Source: Hyphococcus lacteus
GTDB lineage: Bacteria; Pseudomonadota; Alphaproteobacteria; Caulobacterales; Parvularculaceae
NCBI RefSeq assembly: GCF_041058985.1
Contig: NZ_JBEHZE010000001.1
Location: forward strand, 372,001 to 436,000
DNA: 64,000 nt
Direction of reading: 5' to 3'
A program made the translations under genes and the position numbers. Below are positions 7,991-17,946 of this stretch, one piece after another (positions within the stretch are counted from its first letter, which is position 1; every line of letters starts with the position of its first letter). The notes beneath the pieces are model-generated. The model did not search any database and was not told the origin of the DNA. It saw only the letters and a program-made list of their open reading frames with translations.

Positions 7991-9364
7991 ATGACAAAAT
8001 ATGATTATGACCTGTTTACCATCGGCGCCGGTTCTGGTGGCGTGCGCGCATCGCGACTGGCCTCAACCTATGGCGCAAAAGTCGGCATCGCTGAGGAATT
8101 TCGCGTTGGCGGCACTTGCGTAATTCGCGGATGCGTTCCGAAAAAATATCTCGTTTACGCCAGCGAGTATGGACATTCATTTGAACACGCAAAAGGATAT
8201 GGTTGGTCGGCGGACAATGTGTCTTTTGACTGGTCCACGTTGATTGCAAATAAAGATAATGAGATTGACCGGCTAAACGGCATTTATATTCGCAACCTAA
8301 AAAATGCTGGCACGGAAATTTTTCAGTCCCGCGCAACCATCAAGGATGCGCATACCGTTCACCTGGAAGCCGAGGGTCGCGACGTAACAGCCGAACGCAT
8401 TCTGATCGCCACAGGCGGCACCCCTTGGATTGATGAATCCGTGCCCGGACACGAACTTGGCGTCACATCGAACGAGGTTTTTCACCTTGAAAACCTGCCG
8501 AAACATGTTGTCGTCGCAGGCGGCGGGTATATCGCAATCGAGTTTGCTTGCATCTTTAAGGGCCTCGGGTGTGACGTATGTCTCGTCTATCGCGGAGAAG
8601 ATGTCTTACGATATTTTGATGCAGATATTTCCGTGCAGGTACACAACGAACTCCAACGCCAGGGAATTCGCGTCATTACTCAATCGGTTTTTGAAAAAAT
8701 TGAAAAACGCGACGGCGAAGAGAAACGCGTATACCTTGATAACGGCACGCATATCGACACCGATTTGGTGTTCTGGGCAATCGGTCGTAAACCAGCGACA
8801 AATGGAATGGGCCTTGAAAATGCAGGCGTTGAACTGGCGAAAAATGGCTCCATCAAAGTTGATGATCAATCCCGCTCATCCGTAGACAGTATTTTTGCGG
8901 TTGGTGATGTTACCGACCGAGTCAACTTGACTCCTGTTGCAATCCGCGAGGGCGCGGCTTTTGCGGAAACATTTTATAACGAAAACCCAACTGAGACTGA
9001 CTATCGCTTCATTCCGAAAGCCGTTTTCTCTCAACCGCCTGTTGGCTCTGTCGGCTATGCTGAACATGAAGCCCGCAAAGAATTCAAAAATGTCGATATC
9101 TACAAAACCAACTTCCGCTCCATGAAACACATTTTGACCGGGTCGGAAGAGCGGGTGTTGATGAAGCTGGTGGTCGATGGCGACACAGATCGCGTCTTGG
9201 GTTGCCATATTGTCGGTGATGAAGCGGCGGAAATGATCCAATGCGTGGCAATCGCAGTCAAAGCTGGTCTCAAGAAAAAAGACTTTGACGACACCGTCGC
9301 GCTTCACCCGACCATCGCCGAAGAGCTGGTGACTATGAAAGAAAAATTCGTTCCTGACGTATAA
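7991..9364 (+). CDS. gor: Glutathione-disulfide reductase
   Basis: A 457-residue FAD flavoenzyme of the pyridine nucleotide-disulfide oxidoreductase class I family, reducing GSSG with NADPH. The FAD loop is IGAGSGG (residues 11-17). The redox disulfide is C43/C48 in GGTCVIRGCVPKK. The NAD(P)-binding segment AGGGYIAIE is followed by VYRGEDVLRYFD, whose arginines suggest NADPH. The C-terminal HPTIAEE carries the active-site His-Glu pair that completes the partner subunit. GTG at 7982 is an alternative start adding three residues; ATG 7991 matches the usual MTKYDYDLF beginning. Confidence 0.95.
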   Translation: MTKYDYDLFTIGAGSGGVRASRLASTYGAKVGIAEEFRVGGTCVIRGCVPKKYLVYASEYGHSFEHAKGYGWSADNVSFDWSTLIANKDNEIDRLNGIYIRNLKNAGTEIFQSRATIKDAHTVHLEAEGRDVTAERILIATGGTPWIDESVPGHELGVTSNEVFHLENLPKHVVVAGGGYIAIEFACIFKGLGCDVCLVYRGEDVLRYFDADISVQVHNELQRQGIRVITQSVFEKIEKRDGEEKRVYLDNGTHIDTDLVFWAIGRKPATNGMGLENAGVELAKNGSIKVDDQSRSSVDSIFAVGDVTDRVNLTPVAIREGAAFAETFYNENPTETDYRFIPKAVFSQPPVGSVGYAEHEARKEFKNVDIYKTNFRSMKHILTGSEERVLMKLVVDGDTDRVLGCHIVGDEAAEMIQCVAIAVKAGLKKKDFDDTVALHPTIAEELVTMKEKFVPDV

Positions 9365-9378
9365 TTCTACGGTTATCT

Positions 9379-9410
9379 TTGGTTGTGGTGTTTTCGGCCA
9401 CCACAACCAA
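9379..9410 (+). terminator. gor: Strong 12-bp hairpin after gor (no T-run)
   Basis: TTGGTTGTGGTG (9379-9390) pairs perfectly with CACCACAACCAA (9399-9410) around an 8-base loop, 14 bases after the gor stop. No T-tract follows (GCGTCCCC), so termination might need Rho, or the hairpin may protect the gor mRNA 3' end. Confidence 0.55.
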
Positions 9411-9521
9411 GCGTCCCCTCCACTATCTGCGCGAAAATGTTGCGGCGCACAAAGCTGTCGGTTATCAATCCCTGAGATTAGGAAAAAAGTGGCACCAGTC
9501 ACTTGAGGAAGGGAATGAGCT

Positions 9522-11117
9522 ATGGCGACGAATATCGGCGGATTGGAGATTCTTGGAGAATTAACGGCTGAAGACCGGGAAATTCTAACCGAAAAGAATG
9601 CAGTATTTCTCGCAGGGCTCGTGGATGAGTTCGCCGGACGTCGTGACGACCTCCTAAAAGCGCGCGCCGAATGGCAATCGAAAATTGATGGCGGTGCCCT
9701 CCCCGAATTTCGCGCCGATTCAAAATCAGTGCGCGATGGTAACTGGCGCGTAGGCGATCTGCCCCAAGACCTGCTTGACCGCCGTGTAGAAATCACCGGA
9801 CCGGTTGAGCGCAAGATGATTATCAACGCACTCAATGCCGATGTAAAAGTTTTCATGGCCGATTTCGAAGACGCGCTCGCCCCCACATGGCGTAACGTCA
9901 TCGAAGGCCAAATCAATCTGCGTGATGCGGTCAACCGCACGATCAGTTTTGACGACCCGAAAAGCGGTAAGTCCTATCGTCTGAATGACGACCCAGCGAC
10001 ATTGATTGCGCGCGTCCGCGGCATTCATCTCGACGAAAAACACGTCTTGCGCAACGGCAAGCCAATCCCCGGTTGCTTGATGGATTTCGCGCTTTACTTC
10101 CTGACCAATCAAGAACGCCTGCGCGAAAACAACTCCGGCCCCTACTTCTATGTACCAAAGCTAGAGCACTTCGAAGAAGCGCGTTGGTGGAATGAAATTT
10201 TCGTTCGTGCACAGAATCATGTTGGCCTTCCTGTAGGCACAATCAAGGCAACAATGTTGATTGAAACACTGCCCGCAGTGTTTGAAATGGACGAGATCTT
10301 ATATGAACTAAAAGACCACGCAGCTGCGTTAAATTGCGGCCGCTGGGATTATATCTTTAGCTATATCAAAACCTTGAAAAACCACGGTGATCGGATGTTG
10401 CCGGATCGTCACGCCGTCGGCATGGATAAGCCATTTCTTGATGCCTATTCACGGCTTTTGATCCGCACATGTCACATGCGCGGTGCCCTGGCCATGGGCG
10501 GGATGTCAGCATTCCTACCGGCCAAAACGCCCGACGAAGACGCGGCGAACAAAGAAAAAGTCCGCGCTGACAAACAACGCGAAGCCGACAACGGTCATGA
10601 TGGCTCTTGGGTTGCACACCCGGCCCTGGCAGAGGTCGTCAACAAAGTCTATTCCGACGCATTTGAGGCGGGGAAAACCAATCAGCTAGACGTTAGCCGT
10701 GACGGCGACACCGACGTCACCGCAGAAAACCTTGTGGAAACACCCGAAGGTCCGTTTACGGAAGATGGCCTTCGCAACAACATTCGTGTTGCCGTTCAAT
10801 ATATCGAAGCCTGGCTCGGGGGTCTTGGTGCTGTTGCGATCTATGGCTTGATGGAAGACGCAGCAACCGCCGAAATCTCGCGGGCGTCGATCTGGCAATG
10901 GATCAAAAATGGCGCGAAACTTTCAAACGGCGAGACCATGACCGCAGAGTATTTCCGCAAAATCATGGCCGAAGAACTTGAAGTCGTAAAATCAGAGGTT
11001 GGCGACGAACGCTGGGCAAATGGCCACTTTAAAGAAGCGATTGCCCTGCTTGATAGTCTTTGTGTGTCAGAAAAGTTCGACACTTTTCTAACTTTAGGTG
11101 CATATCGCGCGCTTTAG
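9522..11117 (+). CDS. aceB: Malate synthase A
   Basis: A 531-residue enzyme of the glyoxylate shunt condensing glyoxylate and acetyl-CoA to malate. The form-A signature KDHAAALNCGRWDYIFSYIK region is at ~265-285, the DFEDALAPTW segment at ~115-125, and the C-terminal catalytic/CoA region reads MEDAATAEISRASIWQW. The length fits the A isoform (~530) rather than G (~720). The start ATG at 9522 is preceded by GAGGAAGGG. No isocitrate lyase is next to it, so aceA must lie elsewhere if the shunt is complete. Confidence 0.95.
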   Translation: MATNIGGLEILGELTAEDREILTEKNAVFLAGLVDEFAGRRDDLLKARAEWQSKIDGGALPEFRADSKSVRDGNWRVGDLPQDLLDRRVEITGPVERKMIINALNADVKVFMADFEDALAPTWRNVIEGQINLRDAVNRTISFDDPKSGKSYRLNDDPATLIARVRGIHLDEKHVLRNGKPIPGCLMDFALYFLTNQERLRENNSGPYFYVPKLEHFEEARWWNEIFVRAQNHVGLPVGTIKATMLIETLPAVFEMDEILYELKDHAAALNCGRWDYIFSYIKTLKNHGDRMLPDRHAVGMDKPFLDAYSRLLIRTCHMRGALAMGGMSAFLPAKTPDEDAANKEKVRADKQREADNGHDGSWVAHPALAEVVNKVYSDAFEAGKTNQLDVSRDGDTDVTAENLVETPEGPFTEDGLRNNIRVAVQYIEAWLGGLGAVAIYGLMEDAATAEISRASIWQWIKNGAKLSNGETMTAEYFRKIMAEELEVVKSEVGDERWANGHFKEAIALLDSLCVSEKFDTFLTLGAYRAL

Positions 11118-11127
11118 GCACAAACCA

Positions 11128-11658
11128 CTACCGGCACTCGGCGGCCGCCCGGTCGAGTGCCGCAGACACACCGCGAAGAGAAATTACATAGCTCGTCGCT
11201 GTCCCGCGTTGAGAAACCGCACTGATCCGCATGTCGGATCCACGACGCATCGCACGAATTAGGCGGTCTTCCTCGGCCGAAGCCTCTATAAACGCTTCAT
11301 TTTCCGAGACATACATATCCCATTTGTCAGAACCGATCCGTAATGTCGGTTCCGGCTTCGCGTTGAGCGCATACCCCGTCATCAGACTGGGTTGCTCTTT
11401 TGCCACGCCGGACTTCCAACTCGCAATCAGGAAGAAAACGTCGCCATGATTGACCGATTTTGGTGATTTATCAGTGGCTTCCGTCGCTGCGAAACAGATT
11501 TTTTCGCCATCCACCTCGCGCACGAAAACGCTCCAGTCCCGGAAATTTGCTTTTGCCTCAGGCTGTTGGGCGCTGGCCGCCGGTATAGCCGCTACGCTGG
11601 CCAATGCTGTGAGGCCGGTAATTAGAGCGAAAACTGTGGAAAATTGTTTGCGAGACAT
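11128..11658 (-). CDS. Invasion-associated locus B (IalB) family periplasmic protein
   Basis: 176 residues with a Sec signal peptide (basic MSRKQ, hydrophobic core ~8-24, cleavage after AASA ~30). The mature part matches the IalB family pattern: WSVFVREVDGEKICFA near its start, FFLIASWKSG, an IGSDKWDMY segment and a final cysteine, so C-terminal and internal Cys probably form a disulfide. IalB homologues are widespread in non-pathogenic alphaproteobacteria; molecular function is not settled. The gene is convergent with aceB, ten bases away, and divergent from acnA. Confidence 0.85.
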   Translation of the reverse strand: MSRKQFSTVFALITGLTALASVAAIPAASAQQPEAKANFRDWSVFVREVDGEKICFAATEATDKSPKSVNHGDVFFLIASWKSGVAKEQPSLMTGYALNAKPEPTLRIGSDKWDMYVSENEAFIEASAEEDRLIRAMRRGSDMRISAVSQRGTATSYVISLRGVSAALDRAAAECR

Positions 11659-11932
11659 GGAAACGAGGCTCCCTCGATGCGAACGGATAAGGCGAATTGA
11701 TCGAATTTATTCGCCACATATCATAGTTCGAAATTTGTCGCGACTGTGACGTATAGAAGAATTGCAAGCGAAGCGCCCTTGGGCCATAACGGCGCTGAAT
11801 TTCATACATTTTTTAGCGCCGTATCGACATTCGACATCCACAGAGGCGGCGCTGGATTTTTGTTTTACCGCGCTCCTGAAGGTACAGACCTCCATCTGAA
11901 TTACCTGACGGCGCACCAACCGGAGGGAATTG

Positions 11933-14602
11933 ATGATACCCGGACGCGACTCACTTAAGACGAAAAAAACGCTAACTGTTGGCAGCTCTAAATATGCTTA
12001 TTACAGCCTCAAAGAAGCAGCAAAACAAATTGGCGATATTTCACGTTTGCCATTTTCACTAAAAGTTCTTCTCGAGAACCTTCTCCGGTTCGAAGACGAT
12101 CGCTCAGTCACCATCGATGACATTAAGGCATTTGCCGATTGGCTCGGCAAAGGTAAATCAACACGCGAAATCGCTTACCGCCCCGCGCGCGTTTTGATGC
12201 AAGACTTCACCGGCGTCCCTGCCGTGGTCGATCTCGCTGCCATGCGCGATGCGATGAAAACACTTGGCGAAGACCCTGAAAAAATTAATCCGCTTGCGCC
12301 AGTTGATCTTGTAATCGATCACTCAGTGATGGTTGATTATTTCGGCGGCGAGAACGCGTTTAAGAAAAACGTTGATCGCGAATATGAACGCAATGGCGAG
12401 CGCTACAAATTCCTGAAATGGGGCCAAGGCGCATTTGACAATTTCCGCGTTGTACCGCCCGGCACCGGTATCTGCCATCAGGTCAATCTTGAATATCTCG
12501 CGCAGACTGTTTGGACAGCAGACGTCAAAGGCGAAACATTTGCCTACCCTGACACGCTTGTCGGCACAGACAGTCACACAACCATGGTCAATGGTTTATC
12601 CGTACTCGGATGGGGTGTTGGTGGCATCGAAGCCGAAGCAGCGATGCTTGGTCAACCTGTCTCTATGCTGATCCCAGAAGTCATCGGTTTCAAACTTACC
12701 GGCAAATTACCAGAAGGCGCGACCGCGACTGACCTTGTTTTGGTTATCGTTGAAATGCTCCGCAAAAAAGGCGTTGTCGGCAAGTTTGTCGAATTCTACG
12801 GCCCTGGCCTCGATCACCTTGCACTCGAAGATCAGGCGACCATCGCCAATATGGCACCGGAATATGGCGCGACCTGTGGCTTCTTCCCGGTTGATGACGA
12901 AACGTTGCGCTATCTAAAAGCTACTGGCCGCGACGACGATCGCGTGGCCCTTGTTGAAGCCTATGCAAAAGAGCAAGGCATGTGGCGCGAAAAAGATACG
13001 CCAGATCCGGTCTTTACCGACACGCTCGAGCTTGAGCTGTCGTCTGTCGTACCATCACTCGCTGGTCCGAAACGCCCACAAGACCGTATTGCTCTTGATC
13101 GTGCGCCACAGGGTTTTGCGGAATCGCTTAACACTGAATACGGCAAAATCGACGAAGCTGGCACACGCTTCCCCGTAAAAGGTGAAGATTTTGACCTCGG
13201 TCATGGTGATGTAACGATCGCTGCGATTACATCGTGTACGAATACATCCAACCCTTCTGTTCTGATCGCAGCGGGTCTTGTCGCCCGTAACGCTCGCGCA
13301 AAAGGTCTGGCCGTTAAACCATGGGTCAAAACATCGCTCGCACCGGGCAGCCAAGTCGTGACCGATTATCTCGACGCAGCGGGTCTTAGCGATGATCTCG
13401 ACTCCCTTGGGTTTAATCTCGTCGGTTATGGTTGCACGACATGTATCGGTAACTCTGGCCCACTTCCTGAGCCTATCTCTAATGCGGTTCAAGAAAACGA
13501 CCTTGCTGTTGCGTCAGTACTTTCGGGCAACCGCAACTTTGAAGGCCGGATTTCCCAAGATGTCCGCGCCAATTATCTCGCCTCACCGCCATTGGTTGTT
13601 GCCTACGCGATTGCCGGTTCAATGAATGTGAACCTGACAACAGACTCCCTTGGCAAAGATGCCGATGGCAATGATGTTTATCTAAAAGACATCTGGCCAA
13701 GCAACAAAGAGATCGCCGATGTTGTTCGCGAACACGTCACGGCGCAAATGTTTGCGTCCCGCTATGCCGACGTATTCAAAGGCGACGAAAAATGGCAGGC
13801 AATCGACGCAGGTGACGGCCAGACATATCAGTGGCCAGCCTCAACATATGTTGCCAACCCGCCCTATTTTGACGGCATGACCAAAGAGCCAAAAGCCGTT
13901 GAGCCTATTGATGGCGCACGCGTTCTGGCGCTGTTTGGCGACTCGATCACGACCGACCACATCTCTCCGGCCGGTTCGATCAAAGAAGACGGCCCGGCGG
14001 GCGAGTTCCTGAAATCACATCAGGTTCCCGTTGCTGAGTTTAATTCTTATGGGTCACGTCGCGGTAATCACGACGTTATGATGCGCGGCACATTCGCAAA
14101 TATCCGTATCAAGAACCAAATGCTTCCGGGCACCGAGGGCGGCGTTACTAAGTATAACGGCGAAGAAATGCCGATTTATGATGCGGCGATGAAGTACAAA
14201 AAAGACGGCGCACCTTTGGTCGTCTTTGCTGGTGATCAATATGGCACCGGCTCTTCGCGTGACTGGGCGGCCAAAGGCACAATCCTTCTAGGTGTGCGCG
14301 CGGTTGTTGCTGGCAGCTTTGAACGTATTCACCGTTCAAATTTGATCGGCATGGGCGTGTTGCCACTTCAGTTCAAAGAAGGGGAATCTTGGGCAGCGCT
14401 CGGCCTAACGGGTGATGAAGAAATTGATATTCCAAACATCGACAAAATCGAGCCACGGTCAAACGTCACCATGACTGTTAAGTTCGCAAATGGCGATGTT
14501 AAAAATATTGAAGTGCTTGTACGCATCGATACGGCTGATGAACTTGATTACTATCGTCACGGCGGCATCCTTCATTACGTCATTCGGAACCTTGCGGCGT
14601 AA
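11933..14602 (+). CDS. acnA: Aconitate hydratase A
   Basis: An 889-residue TCA-cycle enzyme that isomerises citrate to isocitrate using a [4Fe-4S] cluster. Cluster cysteines are visible in SCTNTSNPS (one) and GYGCTTCIGNSGPL (two). The swivel domain with DQYGTGSSRDWAAKG is at the C-terminus. The length is typical of AcnA/IRP-like aconitases. I use ATG 11933; a TTG three bases upstream is in frame, and GGAGGG sits five to eight bases before. It may also act post-transcriptionally when apo, as known for family members; nothing in the sequence shows this. Confidence 0.96.
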   Translation: MIPGRDSLKTKKTLTVGSSKYAYYSLKEAAKQIGDISRLPFSLKVLLENLLRFEDDRSVTIDDIKAFADWLGKGKSTREIAYRPARVLMQDFTGVPAVVDLAAMRDAMKTLGEDPEKINPLAPVDLVIDHSVMVDYFGGENAFKKNVDREYERNGERYKFLKWGQGAFDNFRVVPPGTGICHQVNLEYLAQTVWTADVKGETFAYPDTLVGTDSHTTMVNGLSVLGWGVGGIEAEAAMLGQPVSMLIPEVIGFKLTGKLPEGATATDLVLVIVEMLRKKGVVGKFVEFYGPGLDHLALEDQATIANMAPEYGATCGFFPVDDETLRYLKATGRDDDRVALVEAYAKEQGMWREKDTPDPVFTDTLELELSSVVPSLAGPKRPQDRIALDRAPQGFAESLNTEYGKIDEAGTRFPVKGEDFDLGHGDVTIAAITSCTNTSNPSVLIAAGLVARNARAKGLAVKPWVKTSLAPGSQVVTDYLDAAGLSDDLDSLGFNLVGYGCTTCIGNSGPLPEPISNAVQENDLAVASVLSGNRNFEGRISQDVRANYLASPPLVVAYAIAGSMNVNLTTDSLGKDADGNDVYLKDIWPSNKEIADVVREHVTAQMFASRYADVFKGDEKWQAIDAGDGQTYQWPASTYVANPPYFDGMTKEPKAVEPIDGARVLALFGDSITTDHISPAGSIKEDGPAGEFLKSHQVPVAEFNSYGSRRGNHDVMMRGTFANIRIKNQMLPGTEGGVTKYNGEEMPIYDAAMKYKKDGAPLVVFAGDQYGTGSSRDWAAKGTILLGVRAVVAGSFERIHRSNLIGMGVLPLQFKEGESWAALGLTGDEEIDIPNIDKIEPRSNVTMTVKFANGDVKNIEVLVRIDTADELDYYRHGGILHYVIRNLAA

Positions 14603-14629
14603 ACTACCGTAACAAACGACAAATACAGA

Positions 14630-14661
14630 AGCCTGCAACTTTATGTTGCAGGCTTTTTTTA
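14630..14661 (+). terminator. acnA: Intrinsic terminator of acnA
   Basis: AGCCTGCAAC (14630-14639) pairs perfectly with GTTGCAGGCT (14645-14654) around a 5-base loop, followed directly by a T-run. It starts 27 bases after the acnA stop. A textbook Rho-independent terminator. Confidence 0.92.
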
Positions 14662-14733
14662 TTTTGAAAAATGTTTCCAGTGCCGTTACTTATCTATCAA
14701 TATAAGTAAAACCAACAACCAGAAAGGTGGTCG

Positions 14734-15555
14734 GTGGGGGACTCAATAAAGTACGATTTCGCGCGCAGCGTTATATTGCCTGCGCTTTTGTTTTTTTCAT
14801 TAAGTATAATTCCAACATTTAGTAGCGCGTCACCTTGGGCGCGAACCGACGGCGAAGTTTTAGTCATCTCGCGCGCCGAATATTTCTCGACTGACCTAAC
14901 ACCCGCGAATGTGGGCGAACCGATCGGGCAATTTCAACGCTTAGAGTCGAATACCTATTTTGAATATGGGCTAACGAAGTCCATCACCATCGGCGGCAAG
15001 GCGATATACGGCACCACTTGGCTAAACAATGCAGCGGTGTCGCAAAGCCAATCTGGGTTTTCCGAACTTGAAGGCTTTGGTCAGTATCAAATTTTGCGCT
15101 CAAACAAACACGCGGCATCAATTCGGGTAGCAGCCGCAACACCGGTTCAACTGCAATCGGGCGCGCGCACAAGCCTAATGGGCAAAGGGGTCGATCTTGA
15201 TTTTTCCGCACTATACGGACGAGACCTCTTATTCAAACCCGTTAAGATTTTTACAGCAGCCGAGTTTGGCTACCGAAAAAACATCGGAGAGAATGCCGAC
15301 CAGATACGCACGCAAGTCACATTCGGAATAGAACCGCACCGACGCATTTTAGTGTTAGTCGAAGCCTTTGGCACTATCTCGATGCAGAATCATGAAAAGC
15401 ACGGAGCAGACTTTGATGTCGTAAAACTTCAGCCTTCTCTCGTCATCAAAGCCACCGAACGTTGGTCAATTCAAGCCGGGGTGAACCGCGAAATTGCGGG
15501 CCGAAACCTTGAACTGGGACGCACATTTTTTATCGGCTTATGGAGCCGTTTTTGA
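14734..15555 (+). CDS. Predicted outer-membrane beta-barrel protein paired with a glycosyltransferase
   Basis: 273 residues from a GTG start preceded by AGAAAGGTGG. A Sec signal peptide spans ~9-33 (cleavage near SSAS). The mature region is rich in alternating aromatic/hydrophobic beta-strand stretches (NTYFEYGL, FGQYQIL, ALYGRDLLF, RRILVLVEAFG) and ends in a C-terminal FIGLWSRF, with terminal Phe as in barrels folded by BAM. The last 16 bases overlap the start of the GT2 gene, implying translational coupling. The pair recalls XagA/XagB-type exopolysaccharide genes, where an outer-membrane protein accompanies a GT2 synthase; that comparison is from memory. It is not a TonB receptor. Confidence 0.72.
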   Translation: MGDSIKYDFARSVILPALLFFSLSIIPTFSSASPWARTDGEVLVISRAEYFSTDLTPANVGEPIGQFQRLESNTYFEYGLTKSITIGGKAIYGTTWLNNAAVSQSQSGFSELEGFGQYQILRSNKHAASIRVAAATPVQLQSGARTSLMGKGVDLDFSALYGRDLLFKPVKIFTAAEFGYRKNIGENADQIRTQVTFGIEPHRRILVLVEAFGTISMQNHEKHGADFDVVKLQPSLVIKATERWSIQAGVNREIAGRNLELGRTFFIGLWSRF

Positions 15556-17075
15556 CACTCGACCCGGAGTCACTATTGCCGGATTGCATTGACAAAAATC
15601 ATGTCGATGCTCGGCTGAATGATGGCCATTTTTCAACGCACGATCTCGACTATGCAGCGATATCCGGGCTTCGCGCTACGCACCCTAATGAATCTGCTTA
15701 TCGACTATTGACCGTCACGCAGTTGGTCTTCGCGTTGGCATGCGCAACAGTGATCTGCGCTTGTCTATTTTTATGGCCTGTCGGAACATTGATCGCCATT
15801 AATGCCGGTACAACTTTCTATTTTATTAGCGCCATTGCGTTCAGGCTCTATCTTTTAATCTTGGGACGGAGCGACAAAGTTGCCGCTACGTCGTCCCCGA
15901 ACTTATCGCCCGATGCACTCCCCACCATTACAATATTGTTGCCGCTTTATCATGACGCAGAAGCCCTGCCGACATTAGCTGGCGCAATTGACCGCCTAGA
16001 TTACCCCACCGCTAAAAAAGATGTAAAACTCATTCTAGAGGCTGACGACCCGGAAACCATCCGCGAGGCAAAGCGGCTTGGTTTGGACCATCGTTTTGAT
16101 ATGATCCTCGTTCCGTCCCTCGCGCCGCGTACGAAACCAAAAGCCTGCAATTACGGCCTATACCGCGCACATGGCGAGCTAATCGTAATTTATGATGCAG
16201 AAGATCTGCCCGAACGCGATCAACTGTTAAAAGCTGCGGCCGCATTTCAGAACAGAGATAAAAAACTTGCCTGCGTTCAGGCCCGCCTCAATTATTACAA
16301 CCCTGACGACAACTGGATTACGCGATTATTTACGCTCGAATATTCTCTCTGGTTCGACTGGCTACTACCCGCGCTTTCGCGCCTCGGTGCACCAATCCCA
16401 TTGGGCGGTACGTCTAATTTTTTCCGTACACAAACACTTATTGAGGTTGGTGGCTGGGACCCCTACAATGTTACCGAGGATGCCGATCTCGGCCTTCGTC
16501 TGGCGCGCTTGGGATACCGCGTTGATTTAATCGATTCGACAACATTTGAAGAAGCGAATTGCCAAACGAACAACTGGATCAGACAACGCTCGCGTTGGAT
16601 GAAGGGATATTTACAAACTTGGCTGGTGCATATGCGTCGTCCGGACCGCATTGTGGCGACGACCGGTTGGCGCGGCTTTTGCGCCGTTCAGCTTTTTGTG
16701 GCCGGTAATATTTTTAGCGCTTTGATCAATCCTATCATGTGGTCACTTTCGTTATTTTGGCTGTTGGCGGACCCACCATTGTTGTCACGCTTATTTCCTG
16801 AACCGATTTTGCAATTCAACCTCTTTGCATTGATATTTGGAAACCTGTTTTTCATCCTGATGATGGTAATGGCCCCCCTAAAACGCGGTCTGGGCAAGCT
16901 CTCACTCTATGGGCTTACCGCACCAGCATATTGGTTGCTAACGTCGATTGCCGCCTATAAAGCTCTCTGGCAGGCCATGACACGTCTTCATTATTGGGAA
17001 AAAACCGACCATATTATCAGCCATGCGGCGCGTCAAAAGCGCGACGATGCATTAAACGATCATTTCGAACCCTAG
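15540..17075 (+). CDS. Membrane glycosyltransferase family 2 (XagB-like, exopolysaccharide)
   Basis: A 511-residue inner-membrane processive-type GT2. Two membrane segments lie before the catalytic domain (~58-80 and ~83-105) and three or so after it (~385-475). The catalytic domain opens with TITILLPLYHDAEALP and has the metal-binding DAEDLPE, the TEDADLGLRL (TED) motif and QRSRWMKGYLQT (QxxRW), the hallmark of polysaccharide synthases. It probably polymerises a surface polysaccharide. The start at 15540 overlaps the upstream barrel gene. Substrate sugar is unknown; cellulose synthase is unlikely because no PilZ domain is seen. Confidence 0.85.
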   Translation: MEPFLTLDPESLLPDCIDKNHVDARLNDGHFSTHDLDYAAISGLRATHPNESAYRLLTVTQLVFALACATVICACLFLWPVGTLIAINAGTTFYFISAIAFRLYLLILGRSDKVAATSSPNLSPDALPTITILLPLYHDAEALPTLAGAIDRLDYPTAKKDVKLILEADDPETIREAKRLGLDHRFDMILVPSLAPRTKPKACNYGLYRAHGELIVIYDAEDLPERDQLLKAAAAFQNRDKKLACVQARLNYYNPDDNWITRLFTLEYSLWFDWLLPALSRLGAPIPLGGTSNFFRTQTLIEVGGWDPYNVTEDADLGLRLARLGYRVDLIDSTTFEEANCQTNNWIRQRSRWMKGYLQTWLVHMRRPDRIVATTGWRGFCAVQLFVAGNIFSALINPIMWSLSLFWLLADPPLLSRLFPEPILQFNLFALIFGNLFFILMMVMAPLKRGLGKLSLYGLTAPAYWLLTSIAAYKALWQAMTRLHYWEKTDHIISHAARQKRDDALNDHFEP

Positions 17076-17090
17076 AAACGGCCATTACCG

Positions 17091-17945
17091 ATGTCATCAT
17101 TATCCGGACACCCCTATTTGATCATGAACGGTCTCGGCAACCGATTTGTCGTGATTGATCTACGTGAAAACCCGATCATCATCGATGGCGATACAGCACG
17201 AAAAATTGCGGACCCGAAAACGGGCCCCGGTTGCGATCAAGTTATCACGCTCGAACACCGAAAAGACTATGACGGCATTTTCATGGGGATATGGAATGCT
17301 GATGGCGATGAAGTCGGTGCCTGCGGCAATGCTTCTCGCTGTGTGGGTTGGCTCTTGATGGAAGAGTTAAAATTAAACGACGTGACATTCGCAACAGCCA
17401 GTGGCCCACTTCACGCTTCGAGAATTGGCGATAAGCGCATTGCTGTCGATATGGGTGAGCCCAAATTTCATTGGCGAGATATTCCGCTTGCCGAACAAAT
17501 GGACGACACACGTTTTGTCGATATCAAGCTTGGCCCGATTGACAACCCGGTTCTGTGGGGACCGTCAACGGTGAATGTCGGCAATCCTCATTGCGTATTC
17601 TTTGTTGATGACGTTGCTGCTCATGCCATTGAAAAATTTGGTCCAATGATTGAGCATCACCCCCTGTTCCCGGAACGGGCGAATGTTTCTATCGCGCAAG
17701 TGACCAGCAAACACGCAATCCGTTTGCGTGTGTGGGAACGCGGCGCAGGCATCACCATGGCATGTGGCACCGCCGCCTGCGCTGCGCTGGTCTGCGCTTA
17801 TCGGCGACGGCTGACCGCACGCAAGGCGACGATCACCCTTGATGGTGGCGATCTAGCGATTGAGTGGCGCGAAGAAGACAATCATATCATCATGACCGGA
17901 CCAATTTCATTGGATGCCGAAGGTCAATTCGGAAACGATTTCTGA
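17091..17945 (+). CDS. dapF: Diaminopimelate epimerase
   Basis: 284 residues, typical length. It converts LL- to meso-diaminopimelate for lysine and peptidoglycan. Near the N-terminus is MNGLGNRFVVID. The two catalytic cysteines are C78 (GACGNASRC) and C225 (MACGTAACA), and NVGNPHCVFF is the conserved central segment. The start ATG at 17091 is 15 bases after the glycosyltransferase stop. The thymidine kinase gene begins one base after its stop codon. Confidence 0.95.
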   Translation: MSSLSGHPYLIMNGLGNRFVVIDLRENPIIIDGDTARKIADPKTGPGCDQVITLEHRKDYDGIFMGIWNADGDEVGACGNASRCVGWLLMEELKLNDVTFATASGPLHASRIGDKRIAVDMGEPKFHWRDIPLAEQMDDTRFVDIKLGPIDNPVLWGPSTVNVGNPHCVFFVDDVAAHAIEKFGPMIEHHPLFPERANVSIAQVTSKHAIRLRVWERGAGITMACGTAACAALVCAYRRRLTARKATITLDGGDLAIEWREEDNHIIMTGPISLDAEGQFGNDF

Positions 17946-17946
17946 G

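Noticed and set aside
9379..9564. Small + frame after gor
   Set aside because: It covers the hairpin and runs into aceB in another frame; no start signal.
17914..17946. Longer thymidine kinase start inside dapF
   Set aside because: It would add 11 residues before the standard MAKLYFNY beginning; the ATG at 17947, one base after the dapF stop, fits better.
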